From NCBI GenBank assembly GCA_030429495.1, contig JAUIFH010000010.1, forward strand, positions 25,276-89,275: DNA of 64,000 bases. The letters run 5' to 3'. Of this stretch, positions 45,391 through 54,181 are shown in pieces. The position numbers were made by a program, and so were the translations under genes. This DNA comes from Alphaproteobacteria bacterium. GTDB taxonomy: Bacteria; Pseudomonadota; Alphaproteobacteria; Rhodobacterales; Rhodobacteraceae. The notes beneath the pieces were generated by a model, which did no database searches, was not told the origin of the DNA, and saw only the letters and a program-made list of their open reading frames with translations. Within the stretch, counting starts at the first letter, position 1. Every line of letters starts with the position of its first letter.

Positions 45391-47019
45391 TCAATTTCCC
45401 GCGGCCTCCATCCGCCGTTCGGCGAGAACTTCTTCCAGCCAGCCCGTCCGCATCTCGGGCGTCGAGGAAATCAGCAGATGCGTATAGTCGTCCCAGGGCG
45501 GCGCGAAAATCGACGGCTTCGGCCCCTGCTCCACGATCCTTCCGTTCTGCATCACCGCGACGTCGTCAGCGATCGAACGAACCATGGCCATGTCATGAGT
45601 GATGAAGATATATGAGACGCCGAGGTCGCGTTGCAGGCGCAAGAGCAATGCGATGATCCCGTCGGCCACAAGTGGATCGAGAGCCGAGGTCACCTCGTCG
45701 CAGATGATCACTTCGGGCTCGGCGGCAAGCGCGCGGGCAATGCAGATGCGCTGCTTCTGCCCCCCGGACAGCTGGTTGGGGTAGCGCGTGGCAAGGCCGG
45801 GGTCCAGTTCCACAAGGGCCAGCAATTCCCGCGCGCGGGCAAGACCGGCGGCACGAGACATGCCACAGAAGACCTCGGCCGGGCGTCCGATGATTTCGCC
45901 GACCGACTGGCGCGGGTTCAGCGCAACATCTGGAAGCTGGTAGATCAACTGGATTTCCTTGCGCTCCTCGGCGGAGCGGGCATCGAGACGGTGGTGTAGG
46001 GGCTTGCCGCGAAACGCCATCCGTCCTCGTGTCGGCGGCAACAGCCCGACTAGCACGCGGGCGAGAGTCGATTTGCCCGACCCGCTCTCGCCGACGATGG
46101 CGAGATTTGATCCACGCTTGAGGCCCACCGACACATCGAAAAGTACCTCCTGCGTACCATAAGCCGCATTGATCCCGGTCAGGTTCACCACGTCTCCCGA
46201 ATCGTGCGCACGCGCCGCTCCGCCAGTTTTACGTACATCCAGCAGTTCGCGCGTATACGTCTCGCGCGGAGACGAAAGTAGCGCTGCCGTCTCCTGCTCC
46301 TCCACTTCGGCGCCAAAGCGCATCACCTTGATGCGGTCAGCGACCTGCGCCACGACGCCGAGGTCGTGGGTGATGTAAATCGCCGCTGTACCAAAATCGC
46401 GGATCACTTCCTTAATGATTGCCAGCACGTCGATCTGGGTCGTCACATCAAGGGCGGTCGTCGGCTCGTCGAAGACGATAAGGTCGGGCCGCCCGGCAAG
46501 TGCCATTGCCGTCATTGCGCGCTGGAGTTGGCCGCCGGACACCTCGTGCGGATAGCGTGTACCGAAGCGCTCGGGATCGGGCAGGCCCATGCGCCCGAAA
46601 AGCTCGACGGCCTGGCGGGCAGCTTCCTTCGTATCCATATGGCGGTGGATGCGCGTCACCTCAACGATCTGTGAAAGAAGCCTTTGCGCCGGGTTAAACG
46701 CCGCCGCAGCGCTTTGGGCGACATAGGCGACCTTCTGACCGCGCAGTGCGCGGAGCGCCGCCTGATCGCCCGCCAGGACATTCGTCCCCTCAAGCCGCAC
46801 CTCGCCACTGGCGAAGCGCAGACCACGCCGGACATAGCCGAGCGCCGCGAGACCAAGCGTCGATTTGCCCGCGCCGCTCTCGCCGATGAGGCCGACAACC
46901 TGGCCCCGGTCGAGCCGCAGATCCACGCCCCTAAGGATCGGCGCTGCGGGCCGCTCGTGGCGCGGATCGGGCACCGTCTCGATCCGGAGGCCGGTGATAT
47001 CGAGGAACAGTCCGCTCAC
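45391..47019 (-). CDS. fused dipeptide/opine ABC transporter ATPase (DppD-DppF type)
   Basis: A 542-residue protein with two complete ABC modules. Module 1: Walker [10 protein letters not shown] (~residue 40), signature [15 protein letters not shown], Walker [13 protein letters not shown]. Module 2: Walker [10 protein letters not shown], signature [15 protein letters not shown], Walker [14 protein letters not shown]-loop FITHDMAMV. DppD/OppD-type C-terminal extensions follow. The start is GTG 47019, whose GTGA overlaps the permease stop; upstream in-frame ATG 47124 lies inside the permease gene. It powers import of small peptides, opines or related compounds. Confidence 0.93.
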   Translation of the reverse strand: MSGLFLDITGLRIETVPDPRHERPAAPILRGVDLRLDRGQVVGLIGESGAGKSTLGLAALGYVRRGLRFASGEVRLEGTNVLAGDQAALRALRGQKVAYVAQSAAAAFNPAQRLLSQIVEVTRIHRHMDTKEAARQAVELFGRMGLPDPERFGTRYPHEVSGGQLQRAMTAMALAGRPDLIVFDEPTTALDVTTQIDVLAIIKEVIRDFGTAAIYITHDLGVVAQVADRIKVMRFGAEVEEQETAALLSSPRETYTRELLDVRKTGGAARAHDSGDVVNLTGINAAYGTQEVLFDVSVGLKRGSNLAIVGESGSGKSTLARVLVGLLPPTRGRMAFRGKPLHHRLDARSAEERKEIQLIYQLPDVALNPRQSVGEIIGRPAEVFCGMSRAAGLARARELLALVELDPGLATRYPNQLSGGQKQRICIARALAAEPEVIICDEVTSALDPLVADGIIALLLRLQRDLGVSYIFITHDMAMVRSIADDVAVMQNGRIVEQGPKPSIFAPPWDDYTHLLISSTPEMRTGWLEEVLAERRMEAAGN

Positions 47020-47840
47020 CGTCCTGCATCCAAGCTGGCATTGCGTTTCAAAAGCCCGTCCACGATCAGGTTGACCCCAATAGCGAGGGTCGAAAGCGCG
47101 AGCGCGGGCAGAACTGGAGCCCACTTACCGAAGGTGATTGCAAGCGCGTTTTCTTTCACCATACCGCCGAGATCGGCATAGGGCGGCTGGATGCCTAGAC
47201 CGAGGAATGACAACGAGGAGATCAGGATCGCTGCGTAGACGAAGCGCAGTCCGAACTCGGTCAGAAGCGTCGGCATCACGTTGGGCAGAATCTCGCGGAA
47301 GAGGAACCAGCGCATGTTCTCGCCCCTGAGCCGCGCGACCTCGACATAGTCCATGGCCGCTACGTCGGCCGCGACAGCACGGGTCAGGCGGAAGACGATG
47401 GTCGAGGAGAGGACAGACATCATCGCCAGAAGCGCGGGGATCGACGTGCCGATGGCGGACAACACGATGAGTGCGAGGATGAGGCCCGGAAACGCCATCA
47501 ACGCATCGACCGCGCGCGCCATGATCAGATCGAAACGCCCGCCGATCACTGCCGCGGCGATGCCGAGCGGCACTCCGATCAGAAAGGCGCCGGTTGTGGC
47601 GAGGAAGGCGATGATCACTGTCATCCGCCCTCCGGCAAGGATACGAGCAAGGATGTCGCGTCCGACATTGTCCGTGCCAAGCCAGAATTCCGACGTCGCC
47701 GGACCGAAGGGGGCACCAACGATGTCCGTCTCTGAATAGGGATGAACGTAGGGGCCGACGAAGACCGCCAGCAGGAAGAGGATGACAATCGCCGTGCCAA
47801 CCTTCGCGCCCCGGTCCAGATCGCGGACTACTTCCATCAT
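47016..47840 (-). CDS. peptide/opine ABC transporter permease, DppC type
   Basis: A 274-residue permease with six helices and the DppC start (RDLDRGAKVGTAIVILFLLAVFVGPYV). GTDNVGRDILARILAGGR is the classic DppC periplasmic block and EVARLRGENMRWFLFREILPNVMP is the EAA loop. The start overlaps the DppB stop. Confidence 0.94.
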   Translation of the reverse strand: MMEVVRDLDRGAKVGTAIVILFLLAVFVGPYVHPYSETDIVGAPFGPATSEFWLGTDNVGRDILARILAGGRMTVIIAFLATTGAFLIGVPLGIAAAVIGGRFDLIMARAVDALMAFPGLILALIVLSAIGTSIPALLAMMSVLSSTIVFRLTRAVAADVAAMDYVEVARLRGENMRWFLFREILPNVMPTLLTEFGLRFVYAAILISSLSFLGLGIQPPYADLGGMVKENALAITFGKWAPVLPALALSTLAIGVNLIVDGLLKRNASLDAGR

Positions 47841-48799
47841 TTCGGGCGCCTCCGCCGAGGATTGGTCAGGATCGACAATATGTCGGCGGTCAGGTTCAGC
47901 AGTACATAGACAGAGGCGAAGATCAGGCCGCAGGCCTGCACCAGCGGCATGTCACGTTTCGACACCGCATCGATCATGGTGCGGCCAAGGCCCGAATAGT
48001 TGAAGACCGCCTCCACCACGACCACCCCGACGATCAGATAGGCGAGCGTCAGCATGACGATGTTGAGGATCGGTGATAGCGCATTCGGCAAAGCATGGCG
48101 CAGTACGATCCGTGCCCGGCTTGCGCCCTTGAGTTCAGCCATCTCGATATAGGCTTGGCTCATCACCGACAGAACGGCAGCCCGTGTCAGACGCATCGTG
48201 TGGGCGGACACCACAAGTGCGAGCGTAAGACAGGGAAGCGCCACGGCGCGCAGCTGCTCGAGAAGGCTCATCGACGTCGAGATGCGCGACAGCGCCGGGA
48301 ACCAACCAAGCTTGACCGCGAAAAGAAGCAACAGCAGATAGCCAAGCAGGAAGTCGGGCATGGAGACGAAGACCAGTGTCGAGGCGGTAATGCCCTTGTC
48401 CGCCGGTCGATCTTCGTAGAGCGCGGCCAGCAGACCGAGGCCGACCGAGAGCGGTATGGCGATTACAGCAGACACGGCCGCGAGGAAAAGCGAATTGCCA
48501 AGCTGCCGCCCGATCAACTCACTGACCTCGCGGCCCGACAGCAGTGACCGGCCCAGATCGCCGTGCATAAAGCTCCAAAGCCAGTCGAGATAACGCAGGG
48601 CTGCCGGCCGGTCGAGTCCGAGCTGATCCCGGATCGCCTGCACCGCCTCGGGCGTCGCTTGCTGACCGAGCACGGCCTGGGCAACGTCGCCGGGCAGAAT
48701 CTCCGTCCCCGCGAACACCAGAACGGAGACGATGAAGAGCGTGACCACGCCCGAAAGCAGGCGGCTCAGGATCAGCCGCGCCAGCGACCCACGCGCCAT
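47837..48799 (-). CDS. peptide/opine ABC transporter permease, DppB type
   Basis: A 320-residue permease with six helices. The N-terminal LILSRLLSGVVTLFIVSVLVF, GDVAQAVLGQQATPEAVQAIR and the EAA loop EMAELKGASRARIVLRHALPNALSPI are DppB hallmarks. It begins 3 bp after the binding-protein gene and overlaps dppC-like by 4 bp. Confidence 0.94.
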   Translation of the reverse strand: MARGSLARLILSRLLSGVVTLFIVSVLVFAGTEILPGDVAQAVLGQQATPEAVQAIRDQLGLDRPAALRYLDWLWSFMHGDLGRSLLSGREVSELIGRQLGNSLFLAAVSAVIAIPLSVGLGLLAALYEDRPADKGITASTLVFVSMPDFLLGYLLLLLFAVKLGWFPALSRISTSMSLLEQLRAVALPCLTLALVVSAHTMRLTRAAVLSVMSQAYIEMAELKGASRARIVLRHALPNALSPILNIVMLTLAYLIVGVVVVEAVFNYSGLGRTMIDAVSKRDMPLVQACGLIFASVYVLLNLTADILSILTNPRRRRPK

Positions 48800-48802
48800 G
48801 CT

Positions 48803-50344
48803 TCAGGTTTCCAGCCAGACTCGCTCGACAGCCCGAAGGCCGGACATGTTGAACGACCCGGCGGGATAGAACCCTTTCACCTCGTCGCGCACGCCATCGA
48901 TATTGTTGCGGAAGAAGGTGACGCAGGATCCACCGTCTTCGTGGATCATCAACTGGGCGTCGTGATAAAGCTGCTTGCGCTTGGCAAAATCGGTCTCGCC
49001 CCGCGCTTGGTCGATGATCTGGTCAAACTCCGGTCGCCGCCACATCGAGTCGTTCCAAGCGGCGGCGGAATGATACGCAGTGGTCAGCATGATGTCCGCC
49101 GTTGGTCGCCCGCCCCAGGCACCGATCATGAAGGGTTTCTTCAGCCAGACCTCTGACCAGAATCCCTCGGACGGTTCGCGGATGATATCGATCTTCAGCC
49201 CGGCCTTGCCCGCCGATTGCTGAAATGCGGCGGCGAACTCCTCTGATTTTGCCATCGCGACATTGTTGATCGAAAGCGGCAGCGTGCCGTCGAAACCCGA
49301 TTGCTTGAGGTGGAAGGCCGCCTTGTCGGGATCGTACATGCGTTGTGGAATATCGGCGGCATGGAACGGGTCCTGCGGAGGGATCGGGTGATCGTTGCCG
49401 AGAACGCCGCCTTGCAGAAGGCCAAGGATCTGCTGCCGATCAACCGCATATTTTACGGCGAGCCGCAAATCCGGATTGTCGAACGGCGCCTTGTCGCAGT
49501 GCATCAGGATCGGACTGTGCCCACCGGAGGGATGGCTTTCGATATGCACGCCTTGCGTCTGCTCGATGAGTTGCATCGCTTGTTCGTCGATCTGCTGCGC
49601 CATGTGCAACTCGCCGGTGACGATACCGTTGATCCGCGCTGCACGATCTTCGACGAAGAGAATCTCAACCTCATCGACATGGGCCCGGTCTGCCTTCCAA
49701 TAGTTCGGATTGCGTGTTGCGACCACAGACTCGCCGGGATTGTATTCGACCACCTGGTACGGGCCGGTAAAGACCCCTGCGGTGAAATCAGTCGCGCCCT
49801 CGGCCACGATCAGCATATGGAAGTCGCCGAAGAGGTACGGCAGATCAGCATTTGGGCGCGACAGCGATACCACAATCGCATCTGGCCCGTCGGTGCGGAT
49901 ATCCGTGATGTCACCGGTCAGGCCCTTGGCGCCTGACGTCGAATCCTCGCCCCGGTGCAGGTTCAGCGACCAGACGACGTCCGCCGAAGTCATGGCTTTT
50001 CCGTTGTGGAACGTCACGCCCTTGCGCAGGTTGAACCGCCACTCTGTGGCGTCAGCCGAGCTTTCCCAGCTTTCGGCCAGTTCACCGACGAGCTCACTGC
50101 CTTTTTCGATTTCGGTCAGGCAGTTGCCGACGGTGAAACCAACACAGGCATGACCTGAGGACGTGAAGGTGCGTGGATCGAGCGTATCGCTGACCGCACC
50201 GCCAGTCATGCCGACAACCAGTCGACCGCCCTTCACTGCTTGCGCGCGGGCCGGAAGCGCGCCCATACCGGCAGCTACCCACAACGCGCCGGTCGTCTTC
50301 ACAAATCCGCGTCTCGTGAGGCCGGTTCTTGTCACCATACTCAT
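48803..50344 (-). CDS. peptide/opine ABC transporter binding protein, DppA type, Tat signal
   Basis: A 513-residue family 5 solute-binding protein. The N-terminus TRRGFVKTTGALWVAAGMGA then PARA carries a twin-arginine motif (RRGFVK), so export by Tat is likely. SBP_bac_5 marks: FTVGNCLTEIEKGSELVGELA, TEWRFNLRKGVTFHNGKAMT and VKYAVDRQQILGLL. Ligand not predictable; given the MttB-like neighbour, a methylated amino-acid or betaine-type peptide is a guess. First gene of the import block. Confidence 0.93.
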   Translation of the reverse strand: MSMVTRTGLTRRGFVKTTGALWVAAGMGALPARAQAVKGGRLVVGMTGGAVSDTLDPRTFTSSGHACVGFTVGNCLTEIEKGSELVGELAESWESSADATEWRFNLRKGVTFHNGKAMTSADVVWSLNLHRGEDSTSGAKGLTGDITDIRTDGPDAIVVSLSRPNADLPYLFGDFHMLIVAEGATDFTAGVFTGPYQVVEYNPGESVVATRNPNYWKADRAHVDEVEILFVEDRAARINGIVTGELHMAQQIDEQAMQLIEQTQGVHIESHPSGGHSPILMHCDKAPFDNPDLRLAVKYAVDRQQILGLLQGGVLGNDHPIPPQDPFHAADIPQRMYDPDKAAFHLKQSGFDGTLPLSINNVAMAKSEEFAAAFQQSAGKAGLKIDIIREPSEGFWSEVWLKKPFMIGAWGGRPTADIMLTTAYHSAAAWNDSMWRRPEFDQIIDQARGETDFAKRKQLYHDAQLMIHEDGGSCVTFFRNNIDGVRDEVKGFYPAGSFNMSGLRAVERVWLET

Positions 50345-50406
50345 CTCTTTCTCCCCGTTCTGGCAGTTCTGTTGATAAGTCGCTCGACAGCCTGTGTTTA
50401 TTCTAG

Positions 50407-50420
50407 AGCATTTTAGTGCT
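50407..50420. promoter_or_regulatory. small AT-rich dyad upstream of the binding-protein gene
   Basis: AGCA-TTTTAG-TGCT lies 63-76 bp upstream of the DppA-like start in a short AT-rich gap, next to a TAGAAT -10-like hexamer on the minus strand. It could be an operator for the XRE-cupin regulator. Arms are only 4 bp, so support is weak. Confidence 0.25.
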
Positions 50421-50453
50421 TGTAGCTAATCAAATTGTATGGCGGCCTGCCAC

Positions 50454-51404
50454 CTATCCCAGCGCGTTACGGCGTGAAAATGCGCGCCGCCCAAGCCGTG
50501 CCTCGCGATAGGATACTGCAAGCCCCGCCGCGAGGATCAGCACGATACCGGCCGAGGACAGCATGTCGGGAAGACTACTCCAGAATACAGCCCCCCAAAT
50601 CACCGACATTGGCAGGGCGAGGTATTCGAAGGATGCGATAAGACTAGGCGGACCATCGCGGTAGGCCATTGTCATCATCACACCGCCAACCGCACTGATG
50701 ACACCAAGAACGACGAAGAGGAATAAGTCGAATGGCGTCGGCCATATCCAACGGCGCAGAAGGAAATCTGCTGCCGCGTTTCCAGTTTCGCCAAAAGCGC
50801 CGCTGCCGAAGCAAAGCCCCACGATCATCGCAAAGATGTTGAGTGAGAGCTGACCGTAAAACGACATCGTCAACGCCGCATCGGTCCGTCCGATTTTCCG
50901 TGTAAGGATCTGGCTTAGCGCGTAGACGGTGGCGGACAGTACGGCAAGCAAGGCCGCGGCGGAATAACCCTCGCCGCCCGGACGCACGATCAACAGCACG
51001 CCGAAAAGGCCGACGGTGACCGCAAGCCAGCGCCACGGGCCGACCTTTTCGCGCAGAATGAATACAGAGAATACCGTGATCAGCAGAGGCGCGGAATAGT
51101 AGACCGCCGTGGCGTCGGCCAAGGGCAGCGCAGCCAACGCGGCGTATTGCGCTGCGTTGGCAGTGATCATCAAGCCTCCACGCAGGACATGCATACCAGG
51201 CCTTCGTGTGCGGAGCGCTTGAAACCCTCCCTTTGTTACCCGGATAAATATCGTGATCAGCACCAGCGCGACAGTGGAGCGCACGAGCATCATTTCATGC
51301 AACGGATAGGCGCCGCTCAGCAGTTTGAAGACGAGATCATTGACCGAGAAGGCAACGGACGCAGAGGCGACGAAAAGGATGGGGCGTAGTGTCGCGTCGG
51401 CCAT
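50454..51404 (-). CDS. EamA/DMT-superfamily transporter
   Basis: A 316-residue membrane protein with ten predicted helices in two EamA repeats (first: VASASVAFSVNDLVFKLLSG to LFGVLLIVRPGGEGY; second: SAAALLAVLSATVYALSQIL to GIVLILAAGLAVSY). ADATAVYYSAPLLITVFSVFILREK is the typical repeat-1 end. DMT proteins mostly export amino acids or metabolites; some import. ATG 51404 is chosen since homology starts there; no clear ribosome-binding site is seen, and GTG 51425 is possible. It lies 109 bp upstream of the DppA-like gene on the same strand and may be part of the cluster. Confidence 0.88.
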   Translation of the reverse strand: MADATLRPILFVASASVAFSVNDLVFKLLSGAYPLHEMMLVRSTVALVLITIFIRVTKGGFQALRTRRPGMHVLRGGLMITANAAQYAALAALPLADATAVYYSAPLLITVFSVFILREKVGPWRWLAVTVGLFGVLLIVRPGGEGYSAAALLAVLSATVYALSQILTRKIGRTDAALTMSFYGQLSLNIFAMIVGLCFGSGAFGETGNAAADFLLRRWIWPTPFDLFLFVVLGVISAVGGVMMTMAYRDGPPSLIASFEYLALPMSVIWGAVFWSSLPDMLSSAGIVLILAAGLAVSYREARLGRRAFSRRNALG

Positions 51405-51837
51405 GGTGGTTGCGGGCGCCGTCACATCAGCACCTGAGCTATTCCGTCGATGATCCGACTTTCGACCATCCGGAGTGGGATACGCGCAGGCGCGGCGAAA
51501 ACCTCGCGCGATAGGACGGTAGCGGTCATCTTTATCCATCCGAGAGTTGCGGCAGCACCATTCCAAACGGAAATTGATAGTTTATCAATAGTAAATATAT
51601 TGCCTAAAAGGCACCTGCGGCCGAGAATCCAAAGCAGGCTGGCACACTCTGGTCCCTGCCGGCACCGTGAGGTGTGCCGGGGCGCCCAGCCCGGGCATCG
51701 CATAATATCTGGCCCTGTCATTGATCCCGCTGGACAACTCAGGCAAGGGATGGGGAAATCTCGGCTTTCGGTAGATGCGTACGGCAGATTCCCGTACGGC
51801 AACAATCTTGATCGTGCGCTTTGCGGCATGCAGCTAA
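51405..51837. other. gene-free stretch right of the EamA gene
   Basis: About 430 bases with no supported gene. Read on the minus strand it should contain the EamA promoter; an AT-rich patch near 51580-51605 (TTTATCAATAGTAAATATATT) is the best place. The right half merges into the IS3 fragment. Confidence 0.45.
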
Positions 51838-51930
51838 GTGCTTCTGGCACAGATTCGCTGCGCTGAGCCCAGTCTGATGCTCTTTCAGGACGCCAATTAT
51901 CCGTTCTTTCGTAAACCTGCTTCGCTTCAT
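51838..51930 (-). pseudogene. IS3-family OrfA, N-terminal fragment
   Basis: From ATG 51930 the frame reads MKRSRFTKERIIGVLKEHQT then GLSAANLCQKH, the conserved beginning of IS3-family (IS407-like) OrfA transposases. It breaks off after about 31 residues and the sequence below is unrelated. Confidence 0.75.
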
Positions 51931-51995
51931 GGTCTGTCTCTGGTGTTGACGAACAGACTAACCTCAAATCGCGGAGGTTTCAGGGGAGTGGGTCA
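51838..51995 (-). mobile_element. left-end remnant of an IS3-family element
   Basis: On the minus strand, TGACCCACTCCCCTGAAACC starts at 51995, then 45 bases later comes the OrfA start. TGACC... is an expected IS3/IS407-group terminus. Only about 160 bp remain. Immediately outside lies a partial copy of the repeat (51998-52039). Confidence 0.6.
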
Positions 51996-51997
51996 CC

Positions 51998-52039
51998 GGG
52001 AACAGAGGAAATTTTGGGCCGAACAGGGTAGTTTTCAGC
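51998..52039 (+). repeat. short third copy of the repeat A/B sequence
   Basis: GGGAACAGAGGAAATTTTGG followed by GCCGAACAGGGTAGTTTTC matches the part of repeats A and B that reads GAACAGGGAACTTTT...CCGAACAA-GTA-TTTTT (41611-41650 and 52661-52700). It abuts the IS3 end, so the IS3 element had entered another copy of the repeat. Confidence 0.5.
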
Positions 52040-52100
52040 TAGTGTAGGGAAAGGGATTTCGTCCGAACGCCCGGCGGTGCGATCCAGCAAGCGAAAGCGC

Positions 52101-52215
52101 CGCCATGTCGCGGGTATCGACTGTTATGACGCCGGTTTCTGCTGACAGAGCCTGCTGACCCGTTTTGTCACAACACCCTCGAGGAGCCTCTCCGTCAGTG
52201 CTTGTTTCGGCTTGG
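52101..52215 (-). repeat. repeat C, copy 1
   Basis: This stretch aligns by eye with 62859-62975 in the same orientation: CATGTCGCGG-TATCG, GACAGAGCC-GCTGA-CCCGTTT-GTC, and CCTCTCCGTCAG. Translated on the minus strand both give ...AET..DGEA..., CDK..Q.ALS and D.RDM, so the similarity extends to coding-like sequence. It is probably a decayed IS or other dispersed element; no complete gene is present. Confidence 0.5.
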
Positions 52216-52308
52216 TGCTCTCTACTTTTCCCGGGCAAGTCCAAAGCGATCCATTCGAAGAATTCACGCCGTATCCGGCTCCCATCAGCTTCCATTCCGC
52301 AGGAGTTC

Positions 52309-52727
52309 AAGTGCAGCGCCCGGCGCCCTGCCCGAAAACCGTGTCGCGCCAGATGCCAAATGGAGACTCGGGTCGTTTTTTTGGCAGATGTTTCGCCTGT
52401 GATTTCAAGTCTCTATGGAGCAGAACGCCTCGCATGTCGCGGAAAACACGCCACAATACGAGATGATAAAAATCCTTTAAAATCAATAGGGTATGTTGTG
52501 GCGGAGGAGCCAGTCTGGAGCTATCCCGTCTCTACGAAATTCCCTGCAAACAGGGAAATTAACAGGGTATTTCTGCTGTTTTCTGGTAATCAATGCTGGG
52601 ATCGGCGAAAAACTCGACGACTATTCAACGCGTTATCCGGAATTTCCCTACCCACAGGAACAGGGAACTTTTTCGAGCCGAACAAGGTAATTTCTTCCTC
52701 GAGCAGGGAACTGGATCTCGGCGGCAC
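52309..52727 (+). repeat. direct repeat B (interrupted by an IS66 derivative), right boundary of the island
   Basis: It aligns with 41264-41680 in order and orientation, as described for repeat A. It is cut at 52727/52728 by the IS66-type element and resumes at 53738-53830 (GAACTGGACCTCGGC, GGTGTCATTTGA, GATGGAATCTGCTATCGTG). The copy lies 11.0 kb right of A. Confidence 0.75.
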
Positions 52728-52814
52728 GTAAGCGTCCATTTGCTACACACTTGTCGTTGTTGGCAGATTTCCGATTTTCTTGGCTTCACGATGTTGAAGC
52801 GAGAGGAGGTCGAG

Positions 52815-53150
52815 ATGTCGGAGGGCGGGTACCGCCGGGCGCGGTATGGCGAAGCGTTCTGGCGGGCCCATCACGAAGCCTGGAAGCGCGGTGACCTGAA
52901 TCAGCGGGATTATTGCGAGGTGCAGGGCCTGTCGCTGAAGGCGTTCGGGAACTGGCGGGCGAAGTTCATGGCCGAACCTGAGGCGCCGGTGCGCAAGTTG
53001 CTCTGGCGGCGCGGCGGCGCAAGTCACACCCTAGGTCACAACCAGAGTCACACTCTTGGTCACACCGCAGGTCACATGACTTATCCCAGTTCGGAGGTGC
53101 CCGAGGTGCCGGCCGTGCGTGACGGTCACCGCCGGCGTGTCAGCGATGTG
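52815..53150 (+). pseudogene. IS66 tnpA fragment
   Basis: ATG 52815 follows AGAGGAGG. The frame reads MSEGGYRRARYGEAFWRAHH then EAWKRGDLNQRDYCEVQGLSLKAF (in two parts), an IS66-type accessory TnpA N-terminus. It continues through SHTLGHNQSHTLGHTAGH, coded by repeated GGTCACA-like units near 53030-53078. Around 53150 it loses similarity, where the deletion joins it to tnpC in another frame. Confidence 0.7.
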
Positions 53151-53707
53151 CAGCGCGCCCGCATGCGCGGCGGAAGTTCTGGGAGGTGCATCAGGCCACC
53201 GGATTGCCCATTGCGCAGGAGGTCCTGCGCCGGATCGCGGCGCTCTATGCGATCGAGGCGGAGATCAGGGGCGGATCCGCCGCTGGCCGGCAGGCCGTGC
53301 GTGACCACCGTGCACGCCCGATCGTTGATGATCTGAAGCCCTGGCTGGACCTGCAGCTGCCACGCCTGCCACAGCGCAGCGGTCTTGCCGAGGCGATCCG
53401 CTATGCGCTCACCCGCTGGCCGGCGCTCTGCCGCTTCCTCGACGATGGCCGGATCGATCTCGACACCAATACGGTCGAACGTGCCATCCGTCCGGTCACG
53501 CTTGGGCGCAAGAACGCCCTCTTTTCCGGCTCCGATGGCGGCGCAGACAGATGGGCCACAATCACCACGCTGATCACCACCGCCAAACTCAACAATGTCG
53601 AACCGCAGGCCTGGATCACCGATGTCCTGCAGCGCATGACCGACGGCCATCCGATCAGCCGCGTCGATGATCTCTTGCCCTGGAACTGGCAGCACAGCTC
53701 GAACTGA
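53151..53707 (+). pseudogene. IS66 tnpC transposase, C-terminal fragment
   Basis: The frame reads RRKFWEVHQATGLPIAQEVL (from about 53165), then RRIAALYAIEAEIRG, and the DDE-domain end DGRIDLDTNTVERAIRPVTL and GRKNALFSGSDGGADRWATI, ending at 53707. The conserved N-x-x-E-R-A-I-R-P block shows the last catalytic Glu. The N-terminal two thirds of the transposase are missing, so it is inactive. Confidence 0.85.
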
Positions 53708-53737
53708 CGCCAGAACGTGTCAGGAATGGACGCTTAC

Positions 53738-54181
53738 GAACTGGACCTCGGCGCCACGATCCTGCCGATGCAGACTTTCGGTGTCATTTGAGCGGCATCG
53801 TGCGCGATGGAATCTGCTATCGTGAAGGGGGCTCATAGAATGACGAACAACCTTACCGGGCCTCTGCGGCACCAGCGTTGGGTGTTTTTGTTCTGGCGCA
53901 GATGCGGGCCGAACCTGGTGGCACGACATACGGGCGGTCTCAGATCATGAACTGAAAATGATCTGAGACCGCCCCAATGCGACGCCGAGAAGATGCTTCG
54001 GATGGAAGACTCCGGCCGAGGCCTTCCGCGAAAAGATGATGGAGGAAATGGGCCAATGCCCGTGCCCTCAACGGCAATTGGAGGCGCGCTTCAGGTATCG
54101 CTTACGATCGTAGGCCTGCCCGCCGCCCCGGACGCCAGCACAGCGCCGTTTCCCGGGCAGGCCAGACAATCGCGGCGATTA
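53738..54181. other. gap between IS66 derivative and RTX gene
   Basis: The first ~95 bases are the right part of repeat B. The rest holds a long perfect hairpin (53932-53974) and sequence without supported genes. No promoter for the RTX gene is expected here because that gene ends at 54182. Confidence 0.5.
53932..53974 (-). terminator. 17-bp perfect inverted repeat downstream of the RTX gene
   Basis: The left arm at 53932-53948 begins GGGCGGTCTCAG and ends ATCAT; the right arm at 53958-53974 begins ATGATCTGAG and ends CCGCCC. All 17 positions pair, with a 9-nt loop (GAACTGAAA). It lies 208 bp beyond the RTX stop. There is no T-run on the minus strand, so it may be a terminator, an end of a small mobile element or a structured RNA; the first is only the simplest reading. 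Confidence 0.4.

Larger units (their letters stand above)
52728..53737 (+). mobile_element. IS66-family deletion derivative, about 1.0 kb
   Basis: The ends are perfect 13-bp inverted repeats, GTAAGCGTCCATT at 52728 and AATGGACGCTTAC at 53725-53737, as in IS66 elements. Inside are only the 5' part of tnpA and the 3' part of tnpC. tnpB and most of tnpC are gone; a full IS66 is about 2.5 kb. There is no 8-bp target duplication. Instead the flanks GAACTGGATCTCGGCGGCAC and GAACTGGACCTCGGCGCCAC are near-identical 20-mers with two differences. Non-autonomous, but it could be mobilised in trans. Confidence 0.85.

Noticed and set aside
41756..51995. The two IS3 remnants as halves of one IS3 split by the 10-kb cluster
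   Set aside because: Both are on the minus strand with compatible order, but the possible OrfB end does not look like the same IS3 subgroup as the OrfA start, and both fragments are too short to decide.
53030..53080. Short tandem GGTCACA/AGTCACA units as a possible CRISPR or iteron array
   Set aside because: The units lie in the IS66 tnpA coding sequence and encode the SHTLGH repeats seen in such proteins; too few and too short.
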